DNA from: Opitutales bacterium
Lineage (GTDB): Bacteria > Verrucomicrobiota > Verrucomicrobiia > Opitutales > UBA2987
DNA length: 64,000 nucleotides
Direction of reading: 5' to 3'
NCBI GenBank assembly: GCA_021772515.1
Contig: JAJFLU010000022.1
Coordinates: 124,001 to 188,000, forward strand
Made by a program: the position numbers and the translations under genes. Positions 8,918-18,700 of this stretch are shown here, piece by piece (the stretch's first letter is position 1; each line of letters opens with the position of its first letter). The notes beneath the pieces are model-generated. The model was not told the origin of the DNA. It did not search any database and saw only the letters and a program-made list of their open reading frames with translations.

Positions 8918-10317
8918 GAATCCTCGGCAGTGTTTTTCAGAGACTCGGCTTGGCGTTGGCGGGACTTTATGGCCTCAATTCTTTGGGCCACTTCCTGCTC
9001 GAGCGCTTTTGAATCCTGGTCGAGAATTTCCCCCTGGCGCACTTTCAATTGGCCTGCCACGTAAATGCTTTCGATATTATCGGCGCTGCACGACAAAATC
9101 AGGGTTCCATAGGGATCGAAAACCGGTCCCGTCGGGGGATCAGTTGGGTCCACGATGAGAAAATCCGCCCATTTACCCGGTTCGAGCGTTCCCACCTGAT
9201 CGCCTACACGGAGGACTTCAGCCGTTCGGATTGTGTGGAGACGAAGGACTTCAAGCGGACTCATAATCGCTGGGTTTTCGTATTTCATGCGGAGAGCATA
9301 GAGCCCCATGCGCATGTTTTCAAAAGGATCGGAGATATCGGCGCTGGCCTGACCATCCACCCCCATACCCACACGAATTCCTTTTTCGAGATAATGGGGA
9401 ATGTCTGCCAAACCGGTCCCAAGCCTGCCATTGGAGAGCGGGTTCCAGATCATGGCTCCCCCGGCTTCGGCGGTGGCCGTCAAAATCTCTTCCGTGGTGT
9501 GAATAAAGTGCCCGAAAACAAGTCCCGGCCCCAATGCTCCCGTTTCCTCATACCATCTAAATCGCGACCGCTGTTCCTCGCGGAGATCGACACTTTCCAG
9601 ATAGTGGACTTGCATGTCGATGTTGAATGAGCGGGCTACTTTTGTGTCCTTGATGAGAGCTTCCTTACCGGAAAAATTACTATAACTGTTAATGCAAAAT
9701 CCCAGGCAAGGGGTGGGGGAGGGCAGACTTTTTGCGTCATCCATCAGGTTGGTCAAACGGGCCGTGGACTCTTCAGCCGTCAACCCGCCCTCGGTCACAT
9801 AGGCAAAGACAAAATGGCCCCCCGACTCCACATCGGCCTCGAATTGCTCCAGATAAAGTTCCTGATCGGTCAAACGGTGCGAGTGGTTCAACCAGGTGGT
9901 GATTCCATGCCTCAGCAGGTCGAGATCGCCATGAAGTGTGAAGGCATGAAAATCACCTTCCCGAAAATGCGCCCTATAGGTGAAGTGAAGATCCTTCAGC
10001 CATTCTTCCAAGGTTCCACTGGGCGCGATCCCTCTCCAGACGCTTTGCCAGGGATGGGAATGTCCCGATAAAAAGCCCGGCAAAACGAATTTTCCATCGG
10101 CATCGATCACCGATTTTGCGTCGATCTCTTCGCCCGGCGCCCCTTTTCCGATCTCCCGTATCCTCCCATTTTCATCAACCACCATGTATCCGACGAAAGG
10201 AGTATCCTTTCCCTCTGCCAGAGTCATGAGGAGGCCATTTTTTATCAACAGAAGGTTTTCACCCAATAAATTTCCCGCAATCAGGAGCGTAAAAAAGCAG
10301 ACAATAAGGGCTCTCAT
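8914..10317 (-). CDS. Exported amidohydrolase of the TRZ/ATZ (chlorohydrolase-deaminase) group
   Basis: A 467-residue protein from the ATG at 10317; the reading frame extends 23 codons further but only this start gives a clean signal peptide (residues 1-19, hydrophobic core LIVCFFTLLIAG). Metal-binding features of the amidohydrolase superfamily are in order: GHSHPW with H86 and H88, a histidine in MQVHYLES, GHFIH, and the aspartate in GMGVDGQAS. The C terminus has the usual GTLEPGKWADFLIVD segment of this group, which includes deaminases and chlorohydrolases for ring nitrogen compounds. The substrate is unknown. A secreted location is unusual for the group. It heads a likely three-gene operon with the spermidine-synthase-like fusion and the aminotransferase. 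Confidence 0.75.
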   Translation of the reverse strand: MRALIVCFFTLLIAGNLLGENLLLIKNGLLMTLAEGKDTPFVGYMVVDENGRIREIGKGAPGEEIDAKSVIDADGKFVLPGFLSGHSHPWQSVWRGIAPSGTLEEWLKDLHFTYRAHFREGDFHAFTLHGDLDLLRHGITTWLNHSHRLTDQELYLEQFEADVESGGHFVFAYVTEGGLTAEESTARLTNLMDDAKSLPSPTPCLGFCINSYSNFSGKEALIKDTKVARSFNIDMQVHYLESVDLREEQRSRFRWYEETGALGPGLVFGHFIHTTEEILTATAEAGGAMIWNPLSNGRLGTGLADIPHYLEKGIRVGMGVDGQASADISDPFENMRMGLYALRMKYENPAIMSPLEVLRLHTIRTAEVLRVGDQVGTLEPGKWADFLIVDPTDPPTGPVFDPYGTLILSCSADNIESIYVAGQLKVRQGEILDQDSKALEQEVAQRIEAIKSRQRQAESLKNTAEDS

Positions 10318-10412
10318 TGAAAAACACCTTACACTAAATGGGGAAAAAAGAACATCCAGAAATTCGCAAATCTTTCTGGAAAACAAGGTTCCAGTCCTTT
10401 ACTCGAATAGAA

Positions 10413-11813
10413 TCAGCCTTTGAATTCGGCCACAAGGGCGCCCACGGTGGCCTTGGCGTCGCCGTATAGCATACGGGTCTTTTCAAGAAAATACAGTTTG
10501 TTGATCAGGCCCGAAAAACCAGCGCCCTGTCCCCTCTTGAGAGCAAATACCGTCCGTGCCTCGTGGGCGTTTATGATGGGCATTCCGTAAATTGGGCTGC
10601 TTTCATCATTAACCGCCGCCGGATTGACGACATCGTTGGCCCCGATCACGATGGCCACATCGACCATCGGCATGGTGGGGTTGATGTCGTCCATTTCCCT
10701 GAGTTGCTCGTAGGCGACATCGGCCTCGGCCAGGAGGACGTTCATGTGCCCCGGCATGCGACCGGCCACCGGATGGATGGCATAATTCACCTCGGCTCCG
10801 TTTTCTTCCAGAATTTCACCCAATTCCTTGACCACATGCTGCGCCTGTGCGACCGCCATGCCGTAACCGGGAATTATGACCACACTGCGGGCCGCTTCCA
10901 GCACGTAAAAAGCATCCTGAATACTGAGCGGTTTCATTTCTCCCTCCGTCTTGGCACCACTTTTCTGGGTGGTGGAACCGAAACCGCTGAAGAGGACATT
11001 GGCCAGGTTACGGTTCATCGCCTTACACATGATAATGGTGAGAATCATGCCGCTGGCGCCCACCAGGCAACCCGCCACGATGAGCACATTATTGAGGATG
11101 ACAAAACCAGCCGCCGCAGCAGCCAGTCCCGAAAAACTATTCAACAGGGAAATAACCACCGGCATGTCGCCACCCCCGATTGGCATCACCCCCAAAAAAC
11201 CGAGAGTGAGTGACAGAACAAGGCCGGTCATCAAAATGTAGTATGCACAGGAGAGATCGGGCTTTCCTGCGAAAGAAGCCCCCAACACCACAATAGCCAG
11301 AAATACGAGTCCGTTGAGAAATTTTTGCCCCGGAAATACAATGGCCGCGCCGCCCAGTTTCCCGGAAAGCTTGCCCCATGCATAAATACTGCCCGTAAAA
11401 GTGATAGCGCCGATGAGCGCCGTCAGGTAGATGACCGAACTGGTGAAGTGGGGTTCCCCCGCGTATTTGGTCCACGAGAGGGTATTGATTTTATCATATT
11501 CAGCCCAACCTACCAACAGGCTGGCCAGACCTCCAAAACCGTTGAAGATCGCGACCATCTCGGGCATCCCGGTCATGGCGACTCTTTTGGCTGCGACCGC
11601 CCCGATCAGTCCACCCACAACCAAGCCCGCCAATATCCAGGTATAACTGAGGATATTTTGATCCACCAGAGTGACCACGACAGCTATCAGCATCCCTATG
11701 GAGGAGAGCCGATTGCCCCTGCGGGCCGTGTCGGCGGACCCGAGCATTTTGATGCCGAAGATGAAAAAAATCGCCGCAGCGATATAGGCGAGGTTGATCG
11801 CGATTGGGGGCAT
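10413..11813 (-). CDS. pntB: NAD(P) transhydrogenase subunit beta
   Basis: A 466-residue subunit carrying the membrane domain II helices (about residues 5-260) and the NADP(H)-binding domain III (about 290-466). Domain III shows the expected IIPGYGMAVAQAQ dinucleotide loop, the HPVAGRMPGHMNVLLAEA segment and VIGANDVVNPAA. PntB works with the alpha subunits to couple hydride transfer from NADH to NADP+ with inward proton movement across the cytoplasmic membrane. The gene follows pntAB by 2 bp, so the three pnt genes form one transcription unit. Length and motifs are normal for the family. Confidence 0.96.
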   Translation of the reverse strand: MPPIAINLAYIAAAIFFIFGIKMLGSADTARRGNRLSSIGMLIAVVVTLVDQNILSYTWILAGLVVGGLIGAVAAKRVAMTGMPEMVAIFNGFGGLASLLVGWAEYDKINTLSWTKYAGEPHFTSSVIYLTALIGAITFTGSIYAWGKLSGKLGGAAIVFPGQKFLNGLVFLAIVVLGASFAGKPDLSCAYYILMTGLVLSLTLGFLGVMPIGGGDMPVVISLLNSFSGLAAAAAGFVILNNVLIVAGCLVGASGMILTIIMCKAMNRNLANVLFSGFGSTTQKSGAKTEGEMKPLSIQDAFYVLEAARSVVIIPGYGMAVAQAQHVVKELGEILEENGAEVNYAIHPVAGRMPGHMNVLLAEADVAYEQLREMDDINPTMPMVDVAIVIGANDVVNPAAVNDESSPIYGMPIINAHEARTVFALKRGQGAGFSGLINKLYFLEKTRMLYGDAKATVGALVAEFKG

Positions 11814-11815
11814 TG

Positions 11816-12106
11816 CTATTTCTTCTCCTCCTTCTTGTGGAACATCCCCAACATGCGATCGGTTACGAGGTATCCTCCGACCACGTTGATCGAAGCAAAG
11901 ACGACCGCGAGCACGCCCAAGATCATGGCCACGCTGCCATCGACATTGGCGCCAGTGGCCAGAAGCGCTCCCACGATCGTTATGCCGGAGATGGCATTGG
12001 AGCCCGACATGAGCGGGGTATGCAATTGGGAGGGCACTTTGGAGATCAGCTCAATCCCCAAAAATGCGGCCAATACAAATATGAAAATAAGTAAAACGAG
12101 GCTCAT
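11816..12106 (-). CDS. pntAB: NAD(P) transhydrogenase subunit alpha part 2 (membrane part)
   Basis: A 96-residue membrane protein with three hydrophobic segments, equal to the C-terminal membrane part of the fused E. coli PntA. It contains the SNAISGITIVGALL segment that forms part of the proton channel domain. Its separation from the soluble NAD-binding subunit gives the three-gene (Rhodospirillum rubrum-like) arrangement. It sits 48 bp after pntAA and 2 bp before pntB on the same strand. Nothing unusual is seen. Confidence 0.95.
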   Translation of the reverse strand: MSLVLLIFIFVLAAFLGIELISKVPSQLHTPLMSGSNAISGITIVGALLATGANVDGSVAMILGVLAVVFASINVVGGYLVTDRMLGMFHKKEEKK

Positions 12107-12154
12107 AGGTTTATGATTGAATGAAAAATGTTCGGATCTGCGTTTCCGCTAATA

Positions 12155-13285
12155 TCATGTGTCCTTGAATTTCGGATGTATTATTTGACCACCGTGTGTG
12201 AGGAGACAGCCCTGGATGATTTCGTCTTCCAGGTCGAGGGACAGTTTCTTGTTTTCATTATCCCAAAAATGCTCCACCAGACTCGTCAAATTATAGGAAT
12301 AAACCTGGCTCGCGTGATGGCCTACCTGCCCCTCAAGATTTCCCTCACCAATGATGATAACTCCTTTTTCGGTGACCACCTCTTCATTCAGTCGAGAGCC
12401 CTCTACATTGCCTCCTGATTCCACCGCAAGGTCCACCACGATGCTGCCCCGTTTCATCTTTGAAATCATGTCCGCGGTCAGTATAACGGGCGCTTTTCGC
12501 CCAAAAAGTTTGGCTGTGGTGATGACGATGTCGCTCCGTGTGCAAGCGTCCGCCATGCCCTTGCGCTGTAACTCGATTTGCTCCGGGGTCAGTTCCTTGG
12601 CGTAACCCTGCGCCGTCTGACCCATCTCACCAAGGTCGATTTTAACAAATTTTGCGCCGAGTGATTTTACCTGCTCCTCGACCACCGGGCGGGTGTCGAA
12701 CGCATCTACACGGGCGCCCAGGCGCTTGGCTGTCGCGATGGCCTGCAATCCTGCCACACCCACACCGATCACGAAAACCCGGGCCGGTGAGATAGTTCCC
12801 GCCGGTGTCATCATCATCGGTAAAATTTTATTCATCCGCTCGGCCGCCTTGATGACGGCGTAATACCCGGCCAGATTTGCCTGCGAGGAAAGGACATCCA
12901 TTTTTTGGGCGAGTGTGGAGCGTGGCATCATCTCCATGCTGATCGCGCTTACCCCGGCCTTGGCAAATACTGCCAACAGTTCACTCTCTTGAAAAGGATC
13001 GAGAAAACTAATGTGGACGGCCCCGGTTTTGAGTAGGCCAATCTCCTCCTCGGAGGGTTTGCGGACCCGCATTACGATATCGGCCGAACCGAGAGCCTGC
13101 GCCCTGTCCTCCACTACGGAAGCGCCCGCAGCCTCGTAATCCTTATCCTCATAGTCGCTGGCTAAACCCAGCCCAGCCTCGATTTTTACGGCAAGCCCGG
13201 CCTCGACTAATTTCTTTGCGCTGGCCGGAATTAAAGCAGCGCGGTTCTCTCCCGGAAAAGTCTCTTTAGGGACAAAAAGTTCCAT
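12155..13285 (-). CDS. pntAA: NAD(P) transhydrogenase subunit alpha part 1 (NAD-binding)
   Basis: A 376-residue soluble domain I of proton-translocating transhydrogenase, related to alanine dehydrogenase. The amino end MELFVPKETFPGENRAALIP matches the family, and the NAD-binding Rossmann motif is VIGVGVAGLQAIATAKRLGA followed by the acidic residue in VDAFDTRP. RGSIVVDLAVESGGN is also typical. It binds NADH at the inner face of the membrane and passes hydride to the NADP domain of PntB. First gene of the pntAA-pntAB-pntB unit; its promoter must lie in the 226 bp before hicA. Confidence 0.95.
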   Translation of the reverse strand: MELFVPKETFPGENRAALIPASAKKLVEAGLAVKIEAGLGLASDYEDKDYEAAGASVVEDRAQALGSADIVMRVRKPSEEEIGLLKTGAVHISFLDPFQESELLAVFAKAGVSAISMEMMPRSTLAQKMDVLSSQANLAGYYAVIKAAERMNKILPMMMTPAGTISPARVFVIGVGVAGLQAIATAKRLGARVDAFDTRPVVEEQVKSLGAKFVKIDLGEMGQTAQGYAKELTPEQIELQRKGMADACTRSDIVITTAKLFGRKAPVILTADMISKMKRGSIVVDLAVESGGNVEGSRLNEEVVTEKGVIIIGEGNLEGQVGHHASQVYSYNLTSLVEHFWDNENKKLSLDLEDEIIQGCLLTHGGQIIHPKFKDT

Positions 13286-13452
13286 TTTGATTTAAAAACT
13301 TAGGAATGAATTGCGGAATTATGCTGGAAGCTTAAATGAAAATTGAAGGCAAGATGAGGATATTCAGAGTCAAGTCGATATTAAAGTTACCTAAATAGCT
13401 CGATATATTGTCGATCCCTCAATGACTGGGTTTTGAGTGAATGAATGTGATT

Positions 13453-13469
13453 TTATATGTTCATATAAT
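13453..13469 (+). promoter_or_regulatory. Inverted repeat overlapping the -10 box of hicAB, probable HicB operator
   Basis: TTATATG-tt-CATATAA is a perfect inverted repeat with 7-bp arms, ending in a consensus TATAAT (13464-13469) that would start transcription about 35 bp before the hicA ATG. No good -35 box is seen at 16-18 bp spacing. Type II antitoxins with an HTH domain commonly bind such repeats over their own promoter, so this is a good candidate for autoregulation by the downstream HicB. The role is inferred. Confidence 0.5.
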
Positions 13470-13511
13470 TTGACAAAGAATGAAATATCGTGCATGCGTT
13501 AATTGCACTCA

Positions 13512-13757
13512 ATGAGCAAACCCGCCAAAACCAAGACCCAAATACTTTCTGGCCAACATGATAAAAATATCCGGTTCAATGATGCAGCGGCGCTCTTGCT
13601 CAGCTTAGGCTTCTCTCATAGAATTAGAGGCAGCCATCACATTTTTGCGTTAAAAAACATCAAAGCCAGAATCAACATTCAGCCTAACCAGGACGGAACT
13701 TGCAAAGATTACCAAATTCGCCAAATCCGTAAACTATTTAAAGACTACCTCTTATGA
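13512..13757 (+). CDS. hicA: HicA-type mRNA interferase toxin
   Basis: An 81-residue basic protein from the ATG at 13512. It has the double-stranded-RNA-binding-like fold signature of HicA: LLSLGFSHRIRGSHHIF with the catalytic histidine at about H42/H43, then KARINIQPNQDG and a C-terminal helix. HicA toxins cleave mRNA and are neutralised by HicB. The stop overlaps the hicB start (ATGA at 13754-13757), so the pair is translationally coupled in the usual toxin-first order. The N-terminal dozen residues (SKPAKTKTQILSG) are longer than in compact HicA proteins. Confidence 0.8.
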   Translation: MSKPAKTKTQILSGQHDKNIRFNDAAALLLSLGFSHRIRGSHHIFALKNIKARINIQPNQDGTCKDYQIRQIRKLFKDYLL

Positions 13758-14251
13758 ACGAATTAATGAAAGACTATCATATCGAATTGACCTGGAGTGG
13801 GGAAAATCAGTGGTGGGTTGCCGACATTCCCGACATTCCTTTTTGTGCGACCGATGGGGCAACCCCGGAGGAAGCTCTCATGGCGCTCAATGAAACCTTT
13901 GAGGTGCTTCAAGAGGTTTACGAAGAAGACTCTGAATCCTTTCCTGAGCCAAAAAAACCTCCCTTGCCAACCATTGAAACCCTGAAAGAGGCTTCCAAAT
14001 ACCTTAAAATTTCACGGATAGCAGAGTCCGTTGGGATGAACCCTCATACCCTGCAAACAAAACTAAAACGCGGAAGCCCATTGAAAGAGGAGGAGGCGAG
14101 CAAAATATTGAATTTTATTGCCGAAAAATGGAAAACTATTGCAGGTATCGATACTAAGACGAATTATCATAATACTACCGGCAAAGCCTCCAACCGAAAA
14201 AAAACTGAATTAATAACTCACTCCAAAAAACACAAAGTTCCATTAAATTGA
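13754..14251 (+). CDS. hicB: HicB-type antitoxin with C-terminal HTH region
   Basis: A 165-residue protein. Residues 6-60 form the partly degraded RNase-H-like HicB domain (YHIELTWSGENQWWVADIPD, then ATDGATPEEALMALNETFE). Residues about 80-118 resemble a helix-turn-helix (ISRIAESVGMNPHTLQTKLK), and the last 40 residues are a basic, Asn/Lys-rich tail with no recognisable fold. It would bind and block HicA and repress its own promoter, where an inverted repeat covers the -10 box. The antitoxin is long for HicB, mostly because of the tail. Confidence 0.78.
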   Translation: MNELMKDYHIELTWSGENQWWVADIPDIPFCATDGATPEEALMALNETFEVLQEVYEEDSESFPEPKKPPLPTIETLKEASKYLKISRIAESVGMNPHTLQTKLKRGSPLKEEEASKILNFIAEKWKTIAGIDTKTNYHNTTGKASNRKKTELITHSKKHKVPLN

Positions 14252-14257
14252 TTTAAG

Positions 14258-14845
14258 TCACTCCTTCCAGTCGTATTCCATGTGCCGGGCGGTGGCCCGG
14301 GCGGTTTCCTTGCCGAGAAGGCGGCAAACGGTGTGGAGGGACATATCGATACCGGCGCTGACACCTGCCGAGACGATGAATTTGCCATTGTCGACAAACC
14401 GCTTGTTTTCCACAACCCGGCAATTTGGAGCCATTTTCCGTAGCCTGTTAATGGCCAGGTGATGGGTCGTTGCCTCAAGACCATCGAGCAGCCCCGCCTG
14501 TGCCAGGAGCAGAGCGCCGGTGCAGACTGACAACACCAGTTCCGCCTGCTCCGATCGGTTTTTAATCCACTCGATAAGTGATTGATCGGAAATCAATTTG
14601 CGGGTGCCGAGTCCTCCGGGCAGCAGGAGGATGTCCATATCTGGCGCTTCTTCGGGGGAATAATCGGCCAGCACCCGAAGGCCATTTCTGGCTCGCACTT
14701 CGGGTTGGGCTGCGACCGTAAACACATTGAAGGGAGTGACGCCCTGGCCACCGCGGGTTACGCTAAAAACCTCGAAAGGTCCGCAAAAATCGAGCACCTC
14801 TACATCATCGAAGAGCAAAATTCCCAGATTTTTAGTAAAGTTCAT
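14258..14845 (-). CDS. DJ-1/PfpI family protein (isonitrile-hydratase-like)
   Basis: A 195-residue class I glutamine-amidotransferase-like protein from the ATG at 14845; an upstream extension of 20 codons lacks family similarity. It starts with LGILLFDDVEVLDFCGPFEV, the pattern of the PfpI/isonitrile hydratase and AraC-sensor branch. The nucleophile elbow SVCTGALLLAQAGLLDG places the catalytic cysteine at C108, followed by ATTHHLAI. Members hydrate isocyanides or bind small molecules; the substrate here is unknown. It is convergent with hicB, only 6 bp apart, and divergent from the ACIII operon. Confidence 0.8.
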   Translation of the reverse strand: MNFTKNLGILLFDDVEVLDFCGPFEVFSVTRGGQGVTPFNVFTVAAQPEVRARNGLRVLADYSPEEAPDMDILLLPGGLGTRKLISDQSLIEWIKNRSEQAELVLSVCTGALLLAQAGLLDGLEATTHHLAINRLRKMAPNCRVVENKRFVDNGKFIVSAGVSAGIDMSLHTVCRLLGKETARATARHMEYDWKE

Positions 14846-14996
14846 GGTATTGAGGTCCGATAAATCAATCGATCTGGGGTTGACACGGTGGAAAGGGTTT
14901 ACCAATTTCTGGCGATTCTCTTTGTCCGACTAAATTTCTAACTATTATTAGAATCTATAAGTTTTTATTTATTTCGAAAAAATACAGAAATAAGTT

Positions 14997-15018
14997 GAAG
15001 AATTGAGCCGAATTCTTC
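14997..15018. promoter_or_regulatory. Perfect inverted repeat upstream of actA
   Basis: GAAGAATT-gagccg-AATTCTTC has perfect 8-bp arms and a 6-bp spacer. It lies about 104 bp before the actA start and 152 bp before the DJ-1 start, in the divergent intergenic region. Its symmetry and position suit a dimeric regulator of the respiratory operon. I see no U-tract that would make it a terminator. The regulator is not identifiable from the sequence. Confidence 0.4.
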
Positions 15019-15121
15019 TACTGGCTGGGCATTGCGGAAAATATTCCCCCATTCCCGATCACTGGTTTACAACTGAAAATGCATTTCCTTCACCCTAAAG
15101 CAGAAGTTCTTTTTTTGAGCA

Positions 15122-15775
15122 ATGGCGAATATTTTTCCTAAATGGTTCAATAAAGCGCCGCTCAATGCGATCATTGTCCTGTTTCTAATAAGTGGAGCCG
15201 GTACGGCGGGAGTGCATTATTTTTTCACCCCTAAATACACACGGGTGGGCTATCAACCAACCCAGCCTGTGGCCTACGATCACAGCCTGCACGTCGGGCA
15301 ACTGGGTCTCGACTGCCGCTACTGCCATACCTATGTGGATCGCTCCGAGCACGCCAACGTGCCGGATTCCGCCACCTGCATGAATTGCCACAACCAGGTG
15401 CTGCCTGATAGCCCTAAACTTGCTCCCATCAGGGATAGTTACCAATCCGGCAATCCCGTTCCCTGGGTGCGGGTGCATAAATTACCCGATTACGTTTACT
15501 TCGACCATGCCGTCCACGTAAATCGGGGCGTCAGTTGTGTGGAATGTCACGGGCAGGTCAATGAGATGAAAGTGGTTGAACACGCTCAATCATTTAGCAT
15601 GGATTTCTGTCTGAAATGCCACCGCAACCCGGAAGAGAAAGTGCGGCCATTGGACAAAGTTTACGATTTAGACTGGAAAGCCCCCGGACACAAGGAGCAG
15701 ATCGCCCTCGGCAAAGAGCTCGTTAAAAACTGGAATATCAACCCTCCAAAAAGCTGTTCCAGATGCCACCGATGA
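15122..15775 (+). CDS. actA: ACIII subunit ActA, pentaheme cytochrome c
   Basis: A 217-residue protein with an N-terminal membrane anchor (about residues 13-31) and five CXXCH heme sites at 65-69, 86-90, 139-143, 163-167 and 212-216, the number expected for ActA of alternative complex III. ACIII is a menaquinol/quinol oxidase that replaces the bc1 complex and passes electrons to periplasmic cytochromes or directly to an oxidase. ActA carries electrons from the iron-sulfur subunit ActB. It opens a 12-kb co-directional operon, and its stop overlaps the actB start. Confidence 0.93.
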   Translation: MANIFPKWFNKAPLNAIIVLFLISGAGTAGVHYFFTPKYTRVGYQPTQPVAYDHSLHVGQLGLDCRYCHTYVDRSEHANVPDSATCMNCHNQVLPDSPKLAPIRDSYQSGNPVPWVRVHKLPDYVYFDHAVHVNRGVSCVECHGQVNEMKVVEHAQSFSMDFCLKCHRNPEEKVRPLDKVYDLDWKAPGHKEQIALGKELVKNWNINPPKSCSRCHR

Positions 15776-18700
15776 ATCTCCCAAACACAGAACCTCCTCA
15801 GAAAGAGCCGGTCAATGGCTCCTCCTCCGGGCCGCGCTACTGGAAAAGCCTGGACGAATTCGCCGATAATCCCGAATTTCAAAAATGGGTTGAGCAGGAA
15901 TTCCCGGAAGGAGCCTCGGAGATCGAGGGGGTCAACCGCAGGCATTTCCTGAAAATCATGGCAGCCTCGTTTGCTTTTGCAGGGGCGGGTATGGCAGGCT
16001 GTCGCAGGCCGGAGCAGCATATTCTGCCTTTTTCGAATCAGCCCGAAAATATGGTTCCAGGGGTTCCGGTGTTTTTTACAACCTCCATGCCGGGGGCCAG
16101 GGACAATATACCATTGGTTGTCGAAACCCACCAGAACCGCCCCACCAAGGTTGAGGGTAACCCCGGTTACGGCCCCAACCACGGCGCTTCCAGCCTTCAC
16201 GCCCAAGCTTCGATTTTGGATCTTTATGACCCCGATCGAGCGACCCGGAGCAAAAAGGGATCGGAGGATCTGAGCCCCTCTGAGGTCGAGGACTTAATCG
16301 ATTCCATCCGTGAAAAATTTCGCCACACCCAAGGGCAGGGACTGGCCATTTTGGCCGACGGGAGCACATCCCCAACCCGCCAACGTTTGATCAGCGCCTT
16401 GGGGGAGAAATTTCCCCGCAGTATCTGGGCCGAATACGAGCCAGCGCTAAGTGACAATGCGGAGGTCGCTTCGGCGCGATTATTTGGAAAAAGGCTTCGT
16501 CCCCGCTACAATTTTAAAAAGGCGCGCAGAATCCTCGCCCTGGATTCCGACTTTTTGAATAACGAACCGGGTAACTTGCAATACACGCGGGATTTCGCCG
16601 ACGGGCGACGGGTGCGCGAGACTTCCGATACTGAGAAAATGAACCGGCTCTACCTGGTAGAAAGCCAATACAGTATCACCGGGGGCATGGCCGATCATCG
16701 TCTTCGCCTATCGGCCAGCCAGGTTCCTGCATTGACTGCTTTGGTGGTCGCGGAACTGCTTGGGGAATTGGGCATCGAAGCGTCTCTCGCAGCTCTTTTG
16801 CGCCGAAAAGCCGATGGCCTCCATGTGGACTCCGCATGGATAAAGGAATGCGTGGCCGATCTGGTTCACCATCGCGAAGAGTCCGCCATAATCGCCGGTG
16901 GCGACCAACCGGTTGAAGTGCATCAGTTGGTTTACTTCGCAAACGATTTGTTAAAGGCCCGTGGAAAAACCGTCGAATACCTGGAGACAGCGGGAAATAA
17001 ATCAGTTGGAATCGATGAACTTGCAGAAAGCATTCAAGCCGGCAGCGTGGAAACCCTCATCATCCTGGGGGGGAACCCGGTTTACAATGCGCTCGGCAAT
17101 CTCGATTGGGCGCGACTTCAGGGTAGCGTGGATGAAGTTATCCGCTATGGTTATTATGAGGATGAGACCTCCGCCTTGGCCGGTGTGCATATAGCGGCGA
17201 CCCATTATCTGGAATCATGGGGTGATGGCCGCACAGGTGATGGCACCGTGGTGCCAGTGCAGCCGATGATCCTTCCCTTGTTTGAGGGCTTTCAGGAACC
17301 CGCTCTATTGGCCCGCCTTGCCGGGATGGATGAAACCGATCCCTACGCGCTGGTGCGTGAAACTTTTGCCTCGATTTCTGGGGGCAATGGCAACAGCGAT
17401 AAGTTGTTTCAACGTTTTCTCAGCGATGGCATTTTGGAAAATTCCCGGTATGCCCCGGCTCGGGTTTCCGCCAACATAGGAGCTCTCAAGAAAGACCTTG
17501 CGGGCATGGATTTGCATACCGAAGCATTTTCCATGGAAAACCTGGAGGTGCGAATTTTACCCGATTCGAAGCTATCGGATGGCCGCTACAGCAACAACGG
17601 TTGGTTGCAGGAATGCCCCGACCCGATGACAAAAATCGCGTGGGATAATGTCCTGTCCGTCAGCCCGAAATTGGCTCGCGATCTCGGATATGAGCCCAAT
17701 ACCCCTCGCTCACCGGTTGCTCGTTTTCTCAAACTGGCCGAGGTATCGGCAAAGCGGATCAATGACCATGAAATGGGGCGGCAAGTTGCTCCGGTCGGTA
17801 GATTAACCGTCAATGGGGTAACAATCGAGGGGCCGATCCATGTGCAGCCCGGTTTGGCCGAGCATACTGTGGTCGTCTCAATGGGTTCCGGCCGCGAAAA
17901 ATCAGGGCGGGTAGGCGATAATGTCGGGTTCAGCGTTTTTCCAATCACCCACTCAAATTCACGCGGCATCGCCCGTGGCGCCAGGATAGAGCTTGCTGGC
18001 ACAACTCATCTCCTGGCCAGCACTCAGGAACATTGGTCGATGGAAGGCCGGGCAATCGTTCGGGAGGCAAATGCCGAGGCTTTTCGGAATGATCCTCATT
18101 TTGTAGATAAATTGGGAGTGGAGGCTCATACCCCATCGGTAATGGGCAGTGACAGAGATAAATCTCTGCAATGGCAGGTGACCAATCAGCCCCGTGGAGG
18201 CTCCCTTTACAAGACCCCCGAATTCGGCGGTGAACAGCAATGGGGCATGACCATCGACCTCAACGTCTGCACTGGTTGCAGTGCCTGTGTCGTCGCCTGC
18301 CAGAGCGAAAACAACATACCCATCGTGGGCAAGGACCAGATGACCCGTGGGCGTGAAATGCACTGGATTCGTTTGGATCGCTATTTTTCGAGTGGAGATT
18401 CGGATGAAAACAAGCGGCAAATCCCCGAAAACCCGCAGGTATCGGTGCAACCCGTTCCCTGTATGCATTGCGAGACCGCGCCCTGTGAGCAGGTCTGCCC
18501 GGTAAACGCGACCGTCCACGATGCCCAAGGCCTCAACGTGATGGCCTACAATCGCTGCGTCGGCACCCGCTACTGCGCCAATAATTGCCCCTACAAGGTC
18601 CGTCGCTTCAACTTTTTTGACTGGAATAAACGCGAGATCGATCACTTTTATGAAGGCCCGCTCGGCCCCGCCAGTGAAACACACGCCATCACGCGAATGC

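Noticed and set aside
10318..10386. N-terminal extension of the amidohydrolase
   Set aside because: It would bury the signal peptide behind 23 residues without similarity.
11325..12116. 263-codon frame opposite pntB/pntAB
   Set aside because: Composition is typical of an antisense shadow and it crosses two real genes.
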